A DNA stretch of 64,000 nt from Tretioscincus oriximinensis (GCA_022410635.1 JAJVDF010000302.1:904168-968167), one strand, 5' to 3'. Positions 10,005-21,157 are shown, counted from the stretch's first letter. Made by a program: numbers and translations. Notes: generated by a model from the letters alone, not told the origin.

Positions 10005-10556
10005 GAGAAGGAGAACGAGAATCTGGTTTTCATACTCTACTATACTCCGGAGCAGCTTACAAAGTGAATTTTTGCCCAAAGGTTTACATTTATCCTTCCT
10101 CCCCACGTTGTGGAGGTTCCCATTTATCTACACACAAAATTAATTTTGTTTTCAAACAGCTGGGTTGGCTGAAGTTGAGGCCAGTACAGGGCGCTCACCC
10201 ATCTCCAGGGCTGACACAGAGCTTCGAGAACGGACCTCTTAACAGAAAAAAGAATTACTGGGTTTTTATACCCCACTTTTCTCACCCACAGGGACTCAAA
10301 GCGGCTTACAAGATTATTTTTCGGCTGAAGGCTTATATTCTATCTCCCCCACCAGATTGTGGTGGTTCCCATTTATCTAGTCACAGTCAGTTGCAATTTC
10401 TTGCTTTCAAATAGCTAGACTGGCTAGAACTACAGACTGGAAGGCGCTCACCCTCCCCATGTCTGACATAGGACTTTCAAACCCAATCTCCCAGATGAGA
10501 GATCGTCTTCTTAACAACTGAGCCATTTCTTAACCACTGCACCACCGTGCCTCGAG
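10005..10556 (-). mobile_element. SINE-A outer copy, interrupted by a second SINE-A
   Basis: The outer copy runs from its tail and body at 10005-10246 to its tRNA-like head at 10528-10556 (CACTGCACCACCGTGCC). A second SINE-A of the same orientation sits between the parts. CTTAAC occurs on both sides of the inner copy and may be part of the target duplication. Confidence 0.75.
10247..10527 (-). mobile_element. SINE-A inner copy
   Basis: A complete minus-strand SINE-A: tail (TTTTTATACCCCAC), L2-like GGACTCAAAGCGGCTTACA, body, and head with a B-box-like GTTTGAAAG and an A-box-like GCTCAGTTGTTAAG read in reverse. It lies inside the head of the outer copy. Confidence 0.8.
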
Positions 10557-10625
10557 ATACGCGATGACTCATCACGCTGTATGGCCTTAAATTTCCAATC
10601 AATTCATAAATTACAGATTCCTATA

Positions 10626-11045
10626 GTATTTGGGTAGAAAGTTGCAACTCAGTGGAACATAAAAATGGCAACATTAGCAGACGAAAACTTTATAAAGAAA
10701 TAGAAAGGACAGATAACATGTAAAAGGGAACATATTTTTGACTCTTGATGTTATAATTATAGATGCTATAATTTTGTGATCTATTTAGACTCTCAAACCT
10801 CTGTTCTTTTTCTTTCTTCTTTTCATTGCTTGTTCTTGTTCTTTTTNCTTTTTCCTTTTCTATTATCTTCTTTATTATTGTTTCATATGTCAGTTGGAAG
10901 ACATGGCACCTACCTTAAGTTAAAAGCTTAAGTATGATGGAAAACTATTGATAATATGTAGAGGTAAAATTTTCTCTGGATGTTTGATGTAAATTTTACA
11001 TGTCTTGTTGTAGATTTTGTTTCTTTTAAAAATAAAATAAAAAAT
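10626..11045 (+). mobile_element. L1 3' end with target-site duplication
   Basis: A 420-bp segment ends in AAAAATAAAATAAAAAAT. It is flanked by AAATTACAGATTCCTATA (10608-10625) and AAATTGCAGATTCCTTATA (11046-11064), a near-identical 18-bp duplication. This marks an endonuclease-primed insertion reduced to its 3' UTR. Confidence 0.7.
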
Positions 11046-11064
11046 AAATTGCAGATTCCTTATA

Positions 11065-11490
11065 ATTCCTTCCCAACCTTACTATCTAGGTTCTACTATC
11101 CAACCCAACTTCTTAAGAAGTCGGTGACTGGGAGTCCATTTCAAGTGAAATTCTGTTAACACGTATTTAATTAAAGGACATTATTCAAATCAATATCTCT
11201 CTATATATTGAGTTATTAGTAACAAACTATATCCACAACTTAAACCTTCCGTAAATACCCATGATGCGTATTCAGTATATGGGCCGGGTATATAGTCCTC
11301 ATAAGAGGTTGGAAAGACTAAACTAAGTGGACTTTAGAGATATGGACTGAACACATGATTGAATTTATCCACTTTGACTATATTTGGGAAAAAGGGTTGA
11401 GTTTATTGGCTATCCCAATTAAGATACCTTGGACAGTTAAATGTTCGAAATATATTACTTATGCTTTATTCGCCTCTGAAAATTCCTTTG
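11065..11490. other. Unassigned AT-rich sequence
   Basis: No recognised element. A 64-codon plus frame at 11355 has no recognisable motif. Confidence 0.5.
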
Positions 11491-11540
11491 TAATACAGTC
11501 CAGCAAAGGGGCTAACAGGAGAAAAGTGGATGGCATAAGC
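11491..11540 (-). mobile_element. Penelope-like 3' tail, joined to repeat X1
   Basis: CAGTCCAGCAAAGGGGC and GGTGGCATAAGCT-like motifs match the tail at 57182-57242. It directly abuts repeat X1, so in the minus direction X precedes the Penelope tail without a gap. Confidence 0.65.
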
Positions 11541-11722
11541 TGCCAGTAGCTCAGACTACACTTCCCAGCAGGCCCTACTGCCAGCACAACAACAGCTCTA
11601 TTTCACTTTTTTTCATGTTTGTTCTGCTGCTGCTGCTACTGCCAGCTTCGTGAAACTGCTGGGCATCTGAGCTTTTACAATACGCTCTTTTCATGGTGAA
11701 AAAACGGTGTAGAAAAATGGGC
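11541..11722 (-). repeat. Repeat X, copy 1
   Basis: Minus copy of an unnamed repeat also at 19735, 55065 and 58996. Shared motifs include ACTACACTTCCCAGCAGG, AACAGCTCTATTTCAC and GGGCATCTGAGCTTTTA. It is shorter than X2 because its 3' part is replaced by Penelope tail. Confidence 0.65.
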
Positions 11723-11724
11723 TG

Positions 11725-12556
11725 AATGGGGGTCAATAAACTGAAGCTGAATCCAGACAAGACGGAGGTGCTGTGTATTGGAGCATCCCGGGTTCATGAA
11801 GAGGGGAGGCGCCCTGTCCTTGATGGGGTAGAATTGCCCTATAGAGGTCAGGTGCAAAATCTAGGGGTGCTTGTGGACTCTGCCCTGACATGTGAAAACC
11901 AGGTGGAGGCAGTGGCCAGGAGTGCCTACTTCCAGTTACGTTCACCAGCTACGGCCACTTCTGAACAGGGATNATCTAGCCACAGTAATCCATGCTCTGG
12001 TAACTTCCTGACTGGACTATTGTAATGCACTCTATATGGGGCGGCCCTTGAAAACGCCTCGGAAGCTGCGGTTGGTGCAGAATGCAGCCGCTAGACTGCT
12101 GAAGGGAACGGCTGGCCGGACACACATCACACCGGTCTTGAAAGAGCTGCACTGGCTGCCAATCTGCTACTGAGCCCAAGGGTATTAACTTTAACTTATA
12201 AGGCCCCAAATACCTAAAGGAAGCCTTCTCCCATACCAACCTGCCCATGCCTTAGGATCTGCAGGGGAGGCCCTCCTGGTTGTACCATCCATTTCAACAG
12301 CCAATGGAGTGGGAACCTGGGCTAGAGCCTTCTCGGTGGTGGCCCCCAATCACTCTATTCTTTGAGGAGGTCTTTGAAGATGCACCTCTTTCACCTGGCC
12401 TTTGGCTGAAGAAATGCTGTTCTCTTCCCACTTCTGGACCCTGTTTTTATATTGTTTTGAAACGTAATTTTGTATTGTTGCGCTTATTGTTGGCCTTCCT
12501 GAGACTTTCGGGTATAGGGTGAGGTATAAATATAAATAAATAAATAAATAAATAAA
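11725..12556 (+). mobile_element. L2 LINE, C-terminal ORF2 and 3' end
   Basis: It encodes the C-terminal L2 ORF2 region: NKLKLNPDKTEVLCIGASR, LGVLVDSALTCENQVEAVAR, then in shifted frames VQNAAARLLKGT and HITPVLKELHWLPI. It ends CTGAGACTTTCGGGTATAG and AAATA repeats. At least two frameshifts are present; the catalytic RT core is absent. Confidence 0.9.
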
Positions 12557-13094
12557 ACTTAAAACCATAAAACAGGAAAGAAAAATTCTATTGGAAAGTA
12601 GGGAAACAGGAAGCTGGCAGTATGTTACTGTTTACGTCTGGAACCCCATCTATATTGACTGACACAATGGTGCTCAATATTTAAATCTTAGCATTCATTG
12701 GGAAGCAGTGAAAAAATATGCCTATCAAAGGAATTTCAAGGAGCTGCAAAAGGCCTTTTTGCTATCCAATGCTCTCTCTTCAAGACAAGGGTAAATATAT
12801 GCTTTTGATGCAACCAGGAATTTCTCCCCAAAGTTCTTTTCTATTTTTGGGCTGTGGAAGTCAATTTAAGACCATCTCTAGCCTTTTAGAAGCTAGGTAA
12901 GAAATCCAATTTCAACAGATGCTATTTCTTTCAAGGGCAGAAGCTCCACCTATCAATTATGTTTTTTTCCCACTTCATCAGGGTTAGAACCTTTTTTCAT
13001 AACTCCCAAATAACTCACACTACAAGTTACGTAGTAATCTTTATTAAGAGATGTTGCTTCTTGATAGGCACTTTATGAAAGACACAAAGCAAGA
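12557..13094. other. Unassigned sequence
   Basis: No recognised repeat or exon. Confidence 0.5.
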
Positions 13095-13408
13095 GTATAA
13101 TGAAGAAGAAGAACTGGGCTCTTAAACCCACTTTTCTCACCTTTTCAAGGGGACTCAAAGCGGCTTGCAAGGGTATTTTTGCCCGAAGGTTGACATTCTA
13201 TCTTCCCCACCAGGCTGTGGTGGTTCCCATGTATCTGTTTGCAGTCAGGTGCAATTCCTTGCAATTGTTGCTTTCGAATAGCTGGGTTGGCTAGAGCTAC
13301 AGGCTAGTGGAAGGAGCTCAGCCCTCCCCACGTCCCACACAGGGCCTCCAAACCCCACCGTACAGGTGAGAGACGGTTTCCTTAGCAACTGAGCCATTCG
13401 CGTTCCAA
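13095..13408 (-). mobile_element. SINE-A
   Basis: Full-length minus copy: GAAGAAGAAG tail end, L2-like GGACTCAAAGCGGCTTGCA, CACCAGGCTGTGGTGGTTCC body, and a tRNA-like head ending CAACTGAGCCATTCGCG. Confidence 0.88.
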
Positions 13409-14050
13409 CTTCACGTCCTTATTTTTCCCTTTTTAAAACTTCCACTGAGTATTTCTTGATTACAAAAAAACTGGTGTTTTCTGATCTCTTGTCTTAGGCT
13501 ACAAGCTCACTATGTTTTTCTACCTCGTTCGTAGNGCAATCAGGATGTCCCNGGCACAAGTACTTAAAGTTTTTCAGTAGTTGACCCACAATAAATGCCT
13601 TTTTTCCTGGAATAAACTATTGCCCAGATATTCAGGCATCGTTCTGGAGACCTCCCATATTCCCATGGACATATGCATTAAATTAGACGTGAGATGTTAA
13701 AACAATTGAGGACACAGCAGTTGTTCCTATTGTCTGTTCTGAATGAAAAGAAAATTCTCGGACTGCACTCAATGACGAGATCAATGAGCAATGTTATGGA
13801 ACTGAATGTACATGCTTGGTGTGCATGGACATGCGGTTGCTATATTCTGGATTATAGCATTGTAGAGTTTTTTAAGTCATGATGTGCACCTGACCATAGT
13901 GTGTGACTGGACAACAAGCCCTTCCTTTCTTTAGGGCTAAATTTGGGACCTTGGTGTGTAACAGTTTGGCTTGCTAGACTTTCCTTTGGGCAGATTTGAT
14001 TCAAACCAGGGATTTGCAAAACACAGGTTGGTTTGGTTCACCTGATTTAC
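13409..14050. other. Unassigned sequence
   Basis: No recognised repeat or exon in this stretch. Confidence 0.5.
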
Positions 14051-14052
14051 AT

Positions 14053-14835
14053 ATAAGGTGAATAAAGAAAAAATATTTTGCCTATCACACAACGCTAGGA
14101 CCAGGGGGCATTCCTTGAAGCCAATGGGAAGAAGAGTGAGAACAAACCAAGGAAGGTATTTTTTCACCCAGAGGGTCATCAGCCTGTGGAATTTACTTCC
14201 AGAAGAGGTGGTGGTAGTTAGCAGGCTGGATAGCTTCAAGACAGGATTAGACAAATTCATGGAAGCCAAGGGTATAAATAGCTACTAGGATGGATGTCTT
14301 GATACTGCCTCTGGGATGGAAAAACAGGCAGGATTCCTGAAGATCTATTTTCAGGGAGTCGAGAACAGATGGGNTTTTTTGCCTTTTTAGCAGGCACGGA
14401 TAGCTCAGTTGCTTAGGAATTCGTCTCTCGCCTGGGAGATCAGGTTTCGAAGACCTGTGTTGGAAGTGGGGAGGGGTGAGCACCTTCCACTAGCCTGTAG
14501 CTCCAGCCAACCCAGCTATTCGAAAGCATGAATTGCAAGAAATTGCAACTGACTGCAAGTAGATACATGGGAACCACCATAGCCTGGTGGGGAAGATAGA
14601 ATGTGAGCCTTCGGGCAAAATATATCCTTGTAAGCTGCTTTGAATCCCTTTGAAAGGTAAGAGAAGCGGCGTATAAGATCCAAGTTCTTCTTCTTCTTCT
14701 TCTTCTTTTCTTCTTCTTCTTCTTCAGCAAGTAGTTGCCCAGGTACAATTGGGGGCCCCACTATGTGACAGAACGCTGGACTAGATGGGCTCTGTCACCA
14801 TTCAGCAGGACTCTTCTTAAGTTCTTATGATTTAA
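14053..14835 (+). mobile_element. CR1-A LINE, split by SINE-A
   Basis: The C-terminal ORF2 part (NKEKIFCLSHNARTRG, GRRVRTNQGRYFFTQRVIS, LLPEEVVVVSRLDSFKTG) and 3' UTR occupy 14053-14391. The last 110 bp resume at 14726 (GCCCAGGTACAATTGGGGG) and end near CTTCTTAAGTTCTTATG. Confidence 0.85.
14392..14725 (+). mobile_element. SINE-A inside CR1-A
   Basis: Complete plus copy. The head GGCACGGATAGCTCAG contains an A-box-like TAGCTCAGTTG, and GGTTTCGAAGACC a B-box-like element. The L2-like tail TGAATCCCTTTGAAAGG is followed by a CTT array. Both flanks are CR1-A, so this SINE is younger than that copy. Confidence 0.9.
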
Positions 14836-14839
14836 TGTG

Positions 14840-14960
14840 AACCATAAACTGATTCAAAGCCTGGTTAACTTTAAGATAGGATCGGATAAATTCATGGATG
14901 CCAAGTATATCCCTGGCTAGCTAGTGTGATGCCTAGTTAGTGCCTCCAGGTTGACGTGAT
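14840..14960 (+). mobile_element. CR1-A-like fragment
   Basis: GATAGGATCGGATAAATTCATGGATGCC resembles the end of CR1 ORF2, and GATGCCTAGTTAGTGCCTCC the following UTR. It is short and diverged. Confidence 0.5.
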
Positions 14961-14965
14961 GGACA

Positions 14966-16190
14966 GAATCATAGAATCATAGAGTTGGAAGGGACCTCCA
15001 GGGTCATTGGGTCCCACCCCCAGCTCAATGCAGGATTCACTAAACCATCCCAGACAGATGGCTGTCCAGTCTCTGTTTGAAGACTTCCAGCAAAGGCAAA
15101 CTCACCACCTCCTATGGCAACCTGTTCCACTGGTTTATCACCCTGACTGTTAGAAAGTTTTTTCTGATATCTAATCTAAATCTACTTCCTTGCAGTTTCA
15201 TCCCATTGTTTCTAGTCCTTCCATGTGCCAATGAGAACAAGGCTGATCCCTCTGCTCTGTGACAGCCCTTCAGAAGTTCGTAGATAGCTATCAAGTCTCC
15301 TCTCAGCCTTCTCTTTTGCAGACTAAACATCCCCAGATCCTTTAACTGGTCCTCATAGGACCTGTTTTCCAGACCACTCACCATCCTTGTAACTCTCTTT
15401 TGTACTTGCTCTAGTTTCTCAATGTCCTTTTCAAATTGGGCCCCCCAGAACTGAACACAGGATTCCAAGAGTGGTTGTACCAAAGTACTGTAGAGAGGAA
15501 TAATTACTTCACGTGAGCGAGATTCTGTGTCCCTCTTGATACATCCCAGGACTGTGTTTGCCTTTTTTGCAGCTGCTTCACACTGTTGACTCATGTTTAA
15601 TCTGTGATCTACCAAAACATCCAGGTCCTTCTCACCTGTGCTGCTGCTCAGACATATTCCTTCAATTCTATATGTGCAGTTTTTATTATTTTTGCCCAGA
15701 TGTAGGATCTTGCATTTCTCTCCGTTAAATACCGTCCTGTTAGTTTCATCCCATTGTTCAAGCTTGTCGGATAGCAGGCACGGATAGCTCAGTCGCTTAG
15801 GAATTCGTCTCTCGCCTGGGAGATGGGGTTTCGAAGCCCTGTGCTGAAAGTAGGGAGGGCTGAGCCCCTTCCAAAAGCCTGTAGCTCTAGCCAACCCAGC
15901 TATTCGAAAGCATGAATTGCAAGAAATTGCAACTAACAGCAAGTAGATACATGGGAACCACCATAGCCTGGTGGGGAAGATAGAATGGAAGCCTCCAGGC
16001 AAAATATATCCTTGTAAGCCTTGAAAGGTGATAAAAGCGGGGTATAAGAACCGAGTTCTTCTTCTTCTATCTCTATCTTGTTTACTATTAGCTTTGTGTC
16101 ATCAGCAAATTTGATATGTTTTCCTTCAATTCCTTCATCTAGATAGTTTTATAAATATGTTAAATAGCCCTGGGCCTAAAATTCACTGCC
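14966..16190 (-). mobile_element. CR1-B LINE, split by SINE-A
   Basis: In the minus direction this encodes about 215 codons of the CR1 ORF2 C-terminal half without a stop: FNGEKCKILHLGK, LDVLVDHRLNMSQQCEAAAKK, YSTLVQPLLESCVQFWG, LRGDLIAIYELLKG, RVINQWNRLP. The 3' end AGAGTTGGAAGGGACCTCC lies at 14966. A SINE at 15774-16069 interrupts it, and the 5' part (GCAAATTTGCTGATGACAC type, encoding the ADD region) resumes at 16070-16190. Confidence 0.88.
15774..16069 (+). mobile_element. SINE-A inside CR1-B
   Basis: Plus-strand complete SINE-A with GGCACGGATAGCTCAGTCG head, GGTTTCGAAGCC B-box-like motif, body and CTTCTTCTTCT tail. Its translated body extends the CR1-B open frame by chance. Confidence 0.9.
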
Positions 16191-16884
16191 ACTGTGTGAG
16201 ACCGAGTGCCAAGATGCGAAATGGGGTTTGGCCTCATTTGTTATGCCCTCTCTTATGCTAAATTTTTATTTGAGGTCATCCCAACCCACCCAGCCCCCCA
16301 CCCCAAATCGAAACGTCTGCTTGTTTTGTAGCCTTAATCCAAAATAGGAGATAAATGATCTAGGTAGCAGCTTTGCTCTTTCAGAAGAGGGACGAAATGT
16401 CTCGATCAATCGACAGATGCTGCAGGTGGAAAAGAAGCTATTTTTAGATTGTGTTACTGAAAAGGCTATAAACCGAGGGATGGAAGATTCTCTACCATTC
16501 AAACTGCCACACCTTAGGACGGATGCTGCAGGAAAACGAGCAGAAAAGGGCAGCCCAAATTAGCAGAACGGGTAGAAACAACCCTTCCGAAAGGACAGGC
16601 TGTAAATTAGGGCCCTTTTAGCTTAGAAAAACAGAGAGGGACATAATAAAATGCAATGGTGCTGGAGGAGACTTTTCTCCAGCCTGTGCAGTAACAGAAT
16701 TGTCCAGGGGAGAGTGAGAATAAAATACTTTTCCAGAAAATACAGATTACGGAATCTGCAATAATAAGAGGAAGAGAACACCACCAGCAAAAACAGGCGC
16801 ACGGATTATATGTACCATGAGCCAACCTGATCCCTTTAATGATTTAGCACCTAAAAGACAAACAAGAACAAGGTCAGCAGCATG
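16191..16884. other. Unassigned sequence
   Basis: No recognised repeat or exon. Short open frames on the minus strand lack splice signals or familiar motifs. Confidence 0.5.
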
Positions 16885-17145
16885 AATTTTCACAGACAAA
16901 TCGACTTCTTCAGATGCTATGAAGTGCTATGAAGAAGGAGGCTTGTTTATGAAAGCTCCTTAGAGCACTACCTGGTCCTTGGTGGTCTCTAAGATCCTGC
17001 AACATGCCTTGCTAAGGTATCTCTGCATTTGAAGAAGCAGACTTGTCTACAAAAGCTCACGCCGCCTAACTTTATCTTACCAGCCCTTAAGGTGCTATGA
17101 GTCCTTCTTGCTAAATTTTCTGGGCGCAGACTAGTGCAACTGTTT
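16885..17145 (+). mobile_element. Penelope-like tails, inverted arrangement
   Basis: A short minus piece (CGACTTCTTCAGATGC) at 16903-16918 is followed by plus pieces. The best one, 17025-17140, has GCATTTGAAGAAGCAGAC, TTGTCTAC, AAAAGCTCACGCCGCC and CTTAAGGTGCTATGAG. See the hammerhead-like motif finding. Confidence 0.65.
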
Positions 17146-17370
17146 CTTTGAAATCTACCTAATGATGAGAACTGAAAGGCAAATCATCCAACCCAAAGAG
17201 ATTTAGAGAGAGCAGGAAAGGCTTATCCACTGTATTAACTGCTATAAATGGAAGGTTTAAGTTACAATTATGGAGCACTTTCATGGCCCTGCGCTCCTCC
17301 TCTGCATTGACAATGGTCATTCCATGGCACANGACAAGCAGCGACTGAGGAGCAAGCAGCCCCATCCAAT

Positions 17371-17681
17371 AGAAGAAGAAGAAGAAGAACTTGGTTCTTA
17401 TACTCTGCTTTTCTCACCTTTCAAAGGGACTCAAAGCGGCTTACAAGGATATATTTTGCCCGAAGGCTTCCATTCTATCTTCCCCACCAGGCTGTGGTGG
17501 TTCCCATGTATCTACTTGCAGTCAGTTGCAATTTCTTGCAATTCATGCTTTCGAATAGCTGGGTTGGCTAGAGCTNCAGGCTAGTGGAAGGTGCTCACCC
17601 CTCCCCACGTCCCACACAGGGCTTCGAAACCCNANCTCCCAGGCGACAGACAAATTCCTAAGCGACTGAGCTATCCGTGCA
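17371..17681 (-). mobile_element. SINE-A
   Basis: Complete minus copy, from GAAGAAGAAG tail through GGACTCAAAGCGGCTTACA and CACCAGGCTGTGGTGG to a tRNA-like head ending GACTGAGCTATCCGTGC. Confidence 0.9.
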
Positions 17682-18220
17682 ACAAGCAGCAACTGATGAT
17701 CACTAGTACAGTTTAATGGAATTGGAAGATTCAGTGGGTTAGAGTGAATAGGGGACAGATGGGCTGCACTTAGGATGACCACCTTAAAAGCAGAATTAAA
17801 TTTTGCACCTTTAATGGTTTTTTAAAAGTGTTTTTCCCTTCAGGTGATGCAGGCATTCAAAGTTGCACCTGGTGAAAAATTCTCTCTTCTGTAGTCATTA
17901 ATGGTGCAAAGTATTATCCTGTTTTTTTTATGTGGCAATCCTAGCTGCACCCACTTGTACTGGATTTTGGTGTGACCTATAAGAAATTAAAAACCGATAT
18001 AGCTGAGCCAGGCTGTATTGCTAACCATGTGCCCTAGAACGCAGACAGCCGCCCACTACTCAAAGATCTATGCCAGGATAAGGCCCAGTGTAGAAAGATC
18101 TAAGGACACACTTAACCTGTAGCTCATAGGCTCATTCCAATCCATATTTGTAGTATGGGTACAATTCGCTTATATTAGAAAATTATTTCCCGCATTTCCT
18201 ACAATATTCAAATTAGTTTT
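17682..18220. other. Unassigned sequence
   Basis: No recognised repeat or exon. Confidence 0.5.
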
Positions 18221-18621
18221 AGAATCATAGAATCATAGAGTTGGAAGGGACCTCCGGGGTCATCGGCTCCAACCCCCTGCTCGATGCAGGATTCATTAAA
18301 CCATCCCAGACAGATGACTGTCCAGTCTCTGTTTGAAGACTTTCAGGGAAGGCGAACTCACCNCCCCCTGTGGCAAACTGATCCACTGGTTTATCACCCT
18401 GACTGTTAGAAAGTTTTTTCTGATATCTAATCTAATCTACTCCCTTGTAGTTTCATTCCATTGTTTCTAGTCCTTCCATGTGCTAATGAAAACAATGTTG
18501 ATCCCTCTGCTCTGTGACAGCCCCTCAAATATTTGTANACAGCTATCAGGTCTCCTCTCAGTCTTCTCTTTTGCAGACTAAACATCCCTAGATCCTTTAA
18601 CCGTTCCTCATAGGACATGGT
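18221..18621 (-). mobile_element. CR1-B LINE, 3' portion
   Basis: It starts with AGAATCATAGAATCATAGAG (reverse of the CR1-B terminus). Minus frames encode YEERLKDLGMFSLQKRRLRG and CHRAEGSTLFSLAHGRTRNN. The 5' truncation point coincides with a foldback, annotated separately. Confidence 0.88.
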
Positions 18622-18644
18622 GAACGGTTAAAGGATCTAGGGAT
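18584..18644. repeat. Perfect 23-bp inverted repeat at CR1-B 5' junction
   Basis: Arms 18584-18606 and 18622-18644 are exact reverse complements (23 bp) around a 15-nt spacer. The left arm is CR1-B ORF2 sequence and the right arm copies it in the opposite orientation, followed by unrelated DNA. Confidence 0.95.
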
Positions 18645-19077
18645 TGTAGCTTCATGGCATCTCCTACCCATGCCTCCAGTTTTCTAAACTGCTCATAGGG
18701 ATTTTTCTCTATTTGTTGGAATTTTCTGTGCAATTTAACCTTTAAACCGGATCCTCCCACGGCACCTCCACACCAGATTGTAGCAGCTCACCTCTGTTTC
18801 CAGCTCCCTCACTTTGAACTTAGACGCCTCTACTCTTGTCTTTATCTATAACTGAAACCCAGCTGTGTACTTAAGGAAAACTAATACCAATTGCAATGTT
18901 TCTAGTCAAGGGAGGAGAAAAACTACATTTTTGTNGACCCAATATGTTTGTTTATTCAAACATTTACATTTCACCTTGAAGTTTCAGGATAGGTATGTTC
19001 AAGCATTCAATATAAGTATCAGTAAAATTAATAAAACAAAAAAGCATTGTTGAAATAACTCTCCCTCTGTAGGCATT
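18645..19077. other. Unassigned sequence
   Basis: No recognised repeat or exon. A 62-codon plus frame at 18865 has no recognisable motif. Confidence 0.5.
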
Positions 19078-19412
19078 AAAGGTTTTGGGGCAAGTTCAAA
19101 AGAGAGTTACACGGATGGCGAGAGGTCTGGGAACCGTGTCCTATGAAGAAGGATCTAAGGATGTTCAGTTTGCAAAGAGAAGAATGAGAGGAAACCTGAT
19201 AGCTGCCTACAAATATCTGCAGGGCTGCCACAGAGCAGAGGGATCAGCTTTGTTTTCATTGACACATGGCACGATTAGACACAATGGGATAAAACAGCAA
19301 GGAAGTAGATATCGATTAGATATCAGAAAATGGATCTGACAGTAAGGGCGATAAACCTGTGGAACAGGTTGCCACAGGAGGCGGCGAGTTCTCTTTTGCT
19401 AGAGAAGTCTTC
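19078..19412 (+). mobile_element. CR1-B LINE, C-terminal fragment
   Basis: Plus frames encode QVQKRVTRMARGLG, AKRRMRGNLIAAYKYLQGCH and LTVRAINLWNRLPQEAASS. It lacks its own 3' UTR and is cut at CTAGAGAAGTCTTCA. Confidence 0.85.
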
Positions 19413-19505
19413 AGAGAATCAAAAAGTTGGAAGGGATCCCCCAGGGTCTTGGGTCCATTCCCCCTACTCAATGCAAGAGTCAATAATAAATCCCAGACTG
19501 TCCAG
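19413..19505 (-). mobile_element. CR1-B 3' terminus, inverted
   Basis: GAGAATCAAAAAGTTGGAAG onward is the reverse complement of a CR1-B 3' end, directly abutting the plus copy, so the two lie head to head at their 3' sides. Confidence 0.75.
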
Positions 19506-19734
19506 AATTGCTGTATACTTAATTTTAACTTGTAATGTTTTATACTTGATTTTTAATATTTGTATTTACTTTGTGTTCTATACAGCACTCTGTACACTAT
19601 ATATAATACATAACAACAGAAATGTAAATGTGGGTGTGGATGATTAATCAGATCTAAATATAGTTCAAGCAAAAAATAGGTAGTGTTGCAAACACATATA
19701 GTAAAGATGACAGACATAAACAATAACAATTGCC
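19506..19734. other. Unassigned AT-rich sequence
   Basis: Nothing recognised. Confidence 0.5.
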
Positions 19735-20070
19735 AGCTTCCTGTTTCTTTACTTCCTATTTACTGCTTTATACTTTTAAAGTTATGTTTCTGCCTGCTTT
19801 TCCGTGCCGTTTGTTCACAATGACAAGTGCTTGTATAAAAGCTTGGGTGCCCAGCGGCTTCACAGAGCCTGCTGGGAAATGTAGTCCAAGCAATCAGCAG
19901 GCTGTACTGCCCAGCCTGCGTGGGGCCCCTGTCCTGTACACTACAGCTCCCAGCCTGCACCACAGCTAGCCCTGGGAGGGGGGAATACTCTTAAACCAAT
20001 CTCCTGCCCAAAGGAAACTTTTTTTCTGCTTATAGGAAGTTGGCTAGGGGACCCATCTATATGCAGAAAC
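19735..20070 (+). repeat. Repeat X, copy 2
   Basis: Plus copy with TCTGCCTGCTTTTCCGTGCC, AAGCTTGGGTGCCCAGCGG, CCTGCTGGGAAATGTAGTCC, then ACTACAGCTCCCAGCCTGCA and GAAGTTGGCTAGGGG. Compared with X4 it lacks the middle CTGTTACTG-rich segment. It has no protein frame of note. Confidence 0.7.
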
Positions 20071-20104
20071 ATGGAAAGAAGATCAGTCCAAATATGGCGT
20101 CAAG

Positions 20105-20240
20105 AACCTGAGATATTAACTGTTGTTGTAATATGTGTAATATGCCAGAAAATCATTGACTCTATTCAATCCCTTGTTGATGGACTGGAATTTGTGGATA
20201 TTGTACAATTCTTCTGCAGGAACGCGAGTTAAGTTTGGTG
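20105..20240 (-). mobile_element. Penelope-like ORF C-terminus fragment
   Basis: In the minus direction it encodes AEELYNIHKFQSINKGLNRV then NDFLAYYTYYN, matching the C-terminal end of the GIY-YIG protein at 57505-58020 (AAELEYIHKFQAINKGLNKD). The rest of the protein is gone. Confidence 0.8.
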
Positions 20241-20690
20241 AGGAAAACATTATCAAAGGGTTGTATTCCAAATTTTCGGGGAAGCTACAATCAGCCAAGC
20301 AGATTTTTAATCTCTCATGTTCAGGTTATTATATCACACACTGGAACATGGATATTCCACTTCTCTGGTTACAGGTTCTGGTTTTCCCTGATAAGAAAAA
20401 CAAGAGCAGGTCATCTCAGGTCAAGCTAAGTGAATGCGGATGTAAAGAGCCACACCTCGTAAGGAAGTTGACTTAATAGGACAGGTTGTCTCAGCAACAG
20501 AGGACTGTCACTTTCCTGCAAGGACCAATTGTAGAAAATTACTTTTTGCCTTGGGAAATACGGAGAAGGCTGACACTGTAGTTGAACAGGCATAGACATC
20601 TTTATTTGCACCGTTTTCAATTTATCTGGAATGCTATGGATCAAATTCTCATTCCCACTGTCCGAGGCTGCAATCAACTGAAACATGGGG
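20241..20690. other. Unassigned sequence
   Basis: A 106-codon plus frame starting at 20156 overlaps this stretch but is antisense to the Penelope fragment at its start and looks spurious. Confidence 0.5.
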
Positions 20691-21157
20691 CAAATACTTG
20701 CAAATGGTATTTCACGAGTCCTGCCTATTGCTCCATCCCAGAGGCAGTCTCAAAAGATCCACCCTAGCAGCTATTTATACCCTTCTCTTGAATCTATCGA
20801 GGCTGCTAGCTACCACCACCTCTTCAGGAAGTAAATTCCAAAGGCTGATGACCCCCCTGGGTGAAAAAAATACTTTCCTCTGTCCTCACTCTTCTGCCCA
20901 TCAGTTTCAAGGAATGCCCCTTGGTCCTAGTGTTGTGTGACAGAGAAAACAATTTTTCTCTATTCACCTTATCCACCCATGCATGATTTTATAAACCTCA
21001 ATCAGATCCCCGTTCAAGGCTGAAGAGTCCCAGACATTGCAGCCTGACTTCATAGGGAGGTGCTCCAGTCCTTTGATCATTCTTGTAGGCCTTTTCTGCA
21101 CCTTCTCTGGTTCCACAGTATCTTTTTTGAGATGTGGTGACCAGAATTGGGCCAGAA
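20691..21157 (-). mobile_element. CR1-A LINE, 5'-truncated
   Basis: Minus copy of the ORF2 C-terminal region and part of the 3' UTR (TACTTGCAAATGG, GAGGCTGCTAGCTACCACC, GTGGTGACCAGAATTGGG), with several indels. It lacks the TTCTTATG terminus. Confidence 0.85.

Noticed and set aside
14391..14470. tRNA gene suggested by the TAGCTCAG and GGTTTCGAA motifs
   Set aside because: These are tRNA-derived heads of SINE-A copies; they lack a proper acceptor stem and continue into the SINE body.
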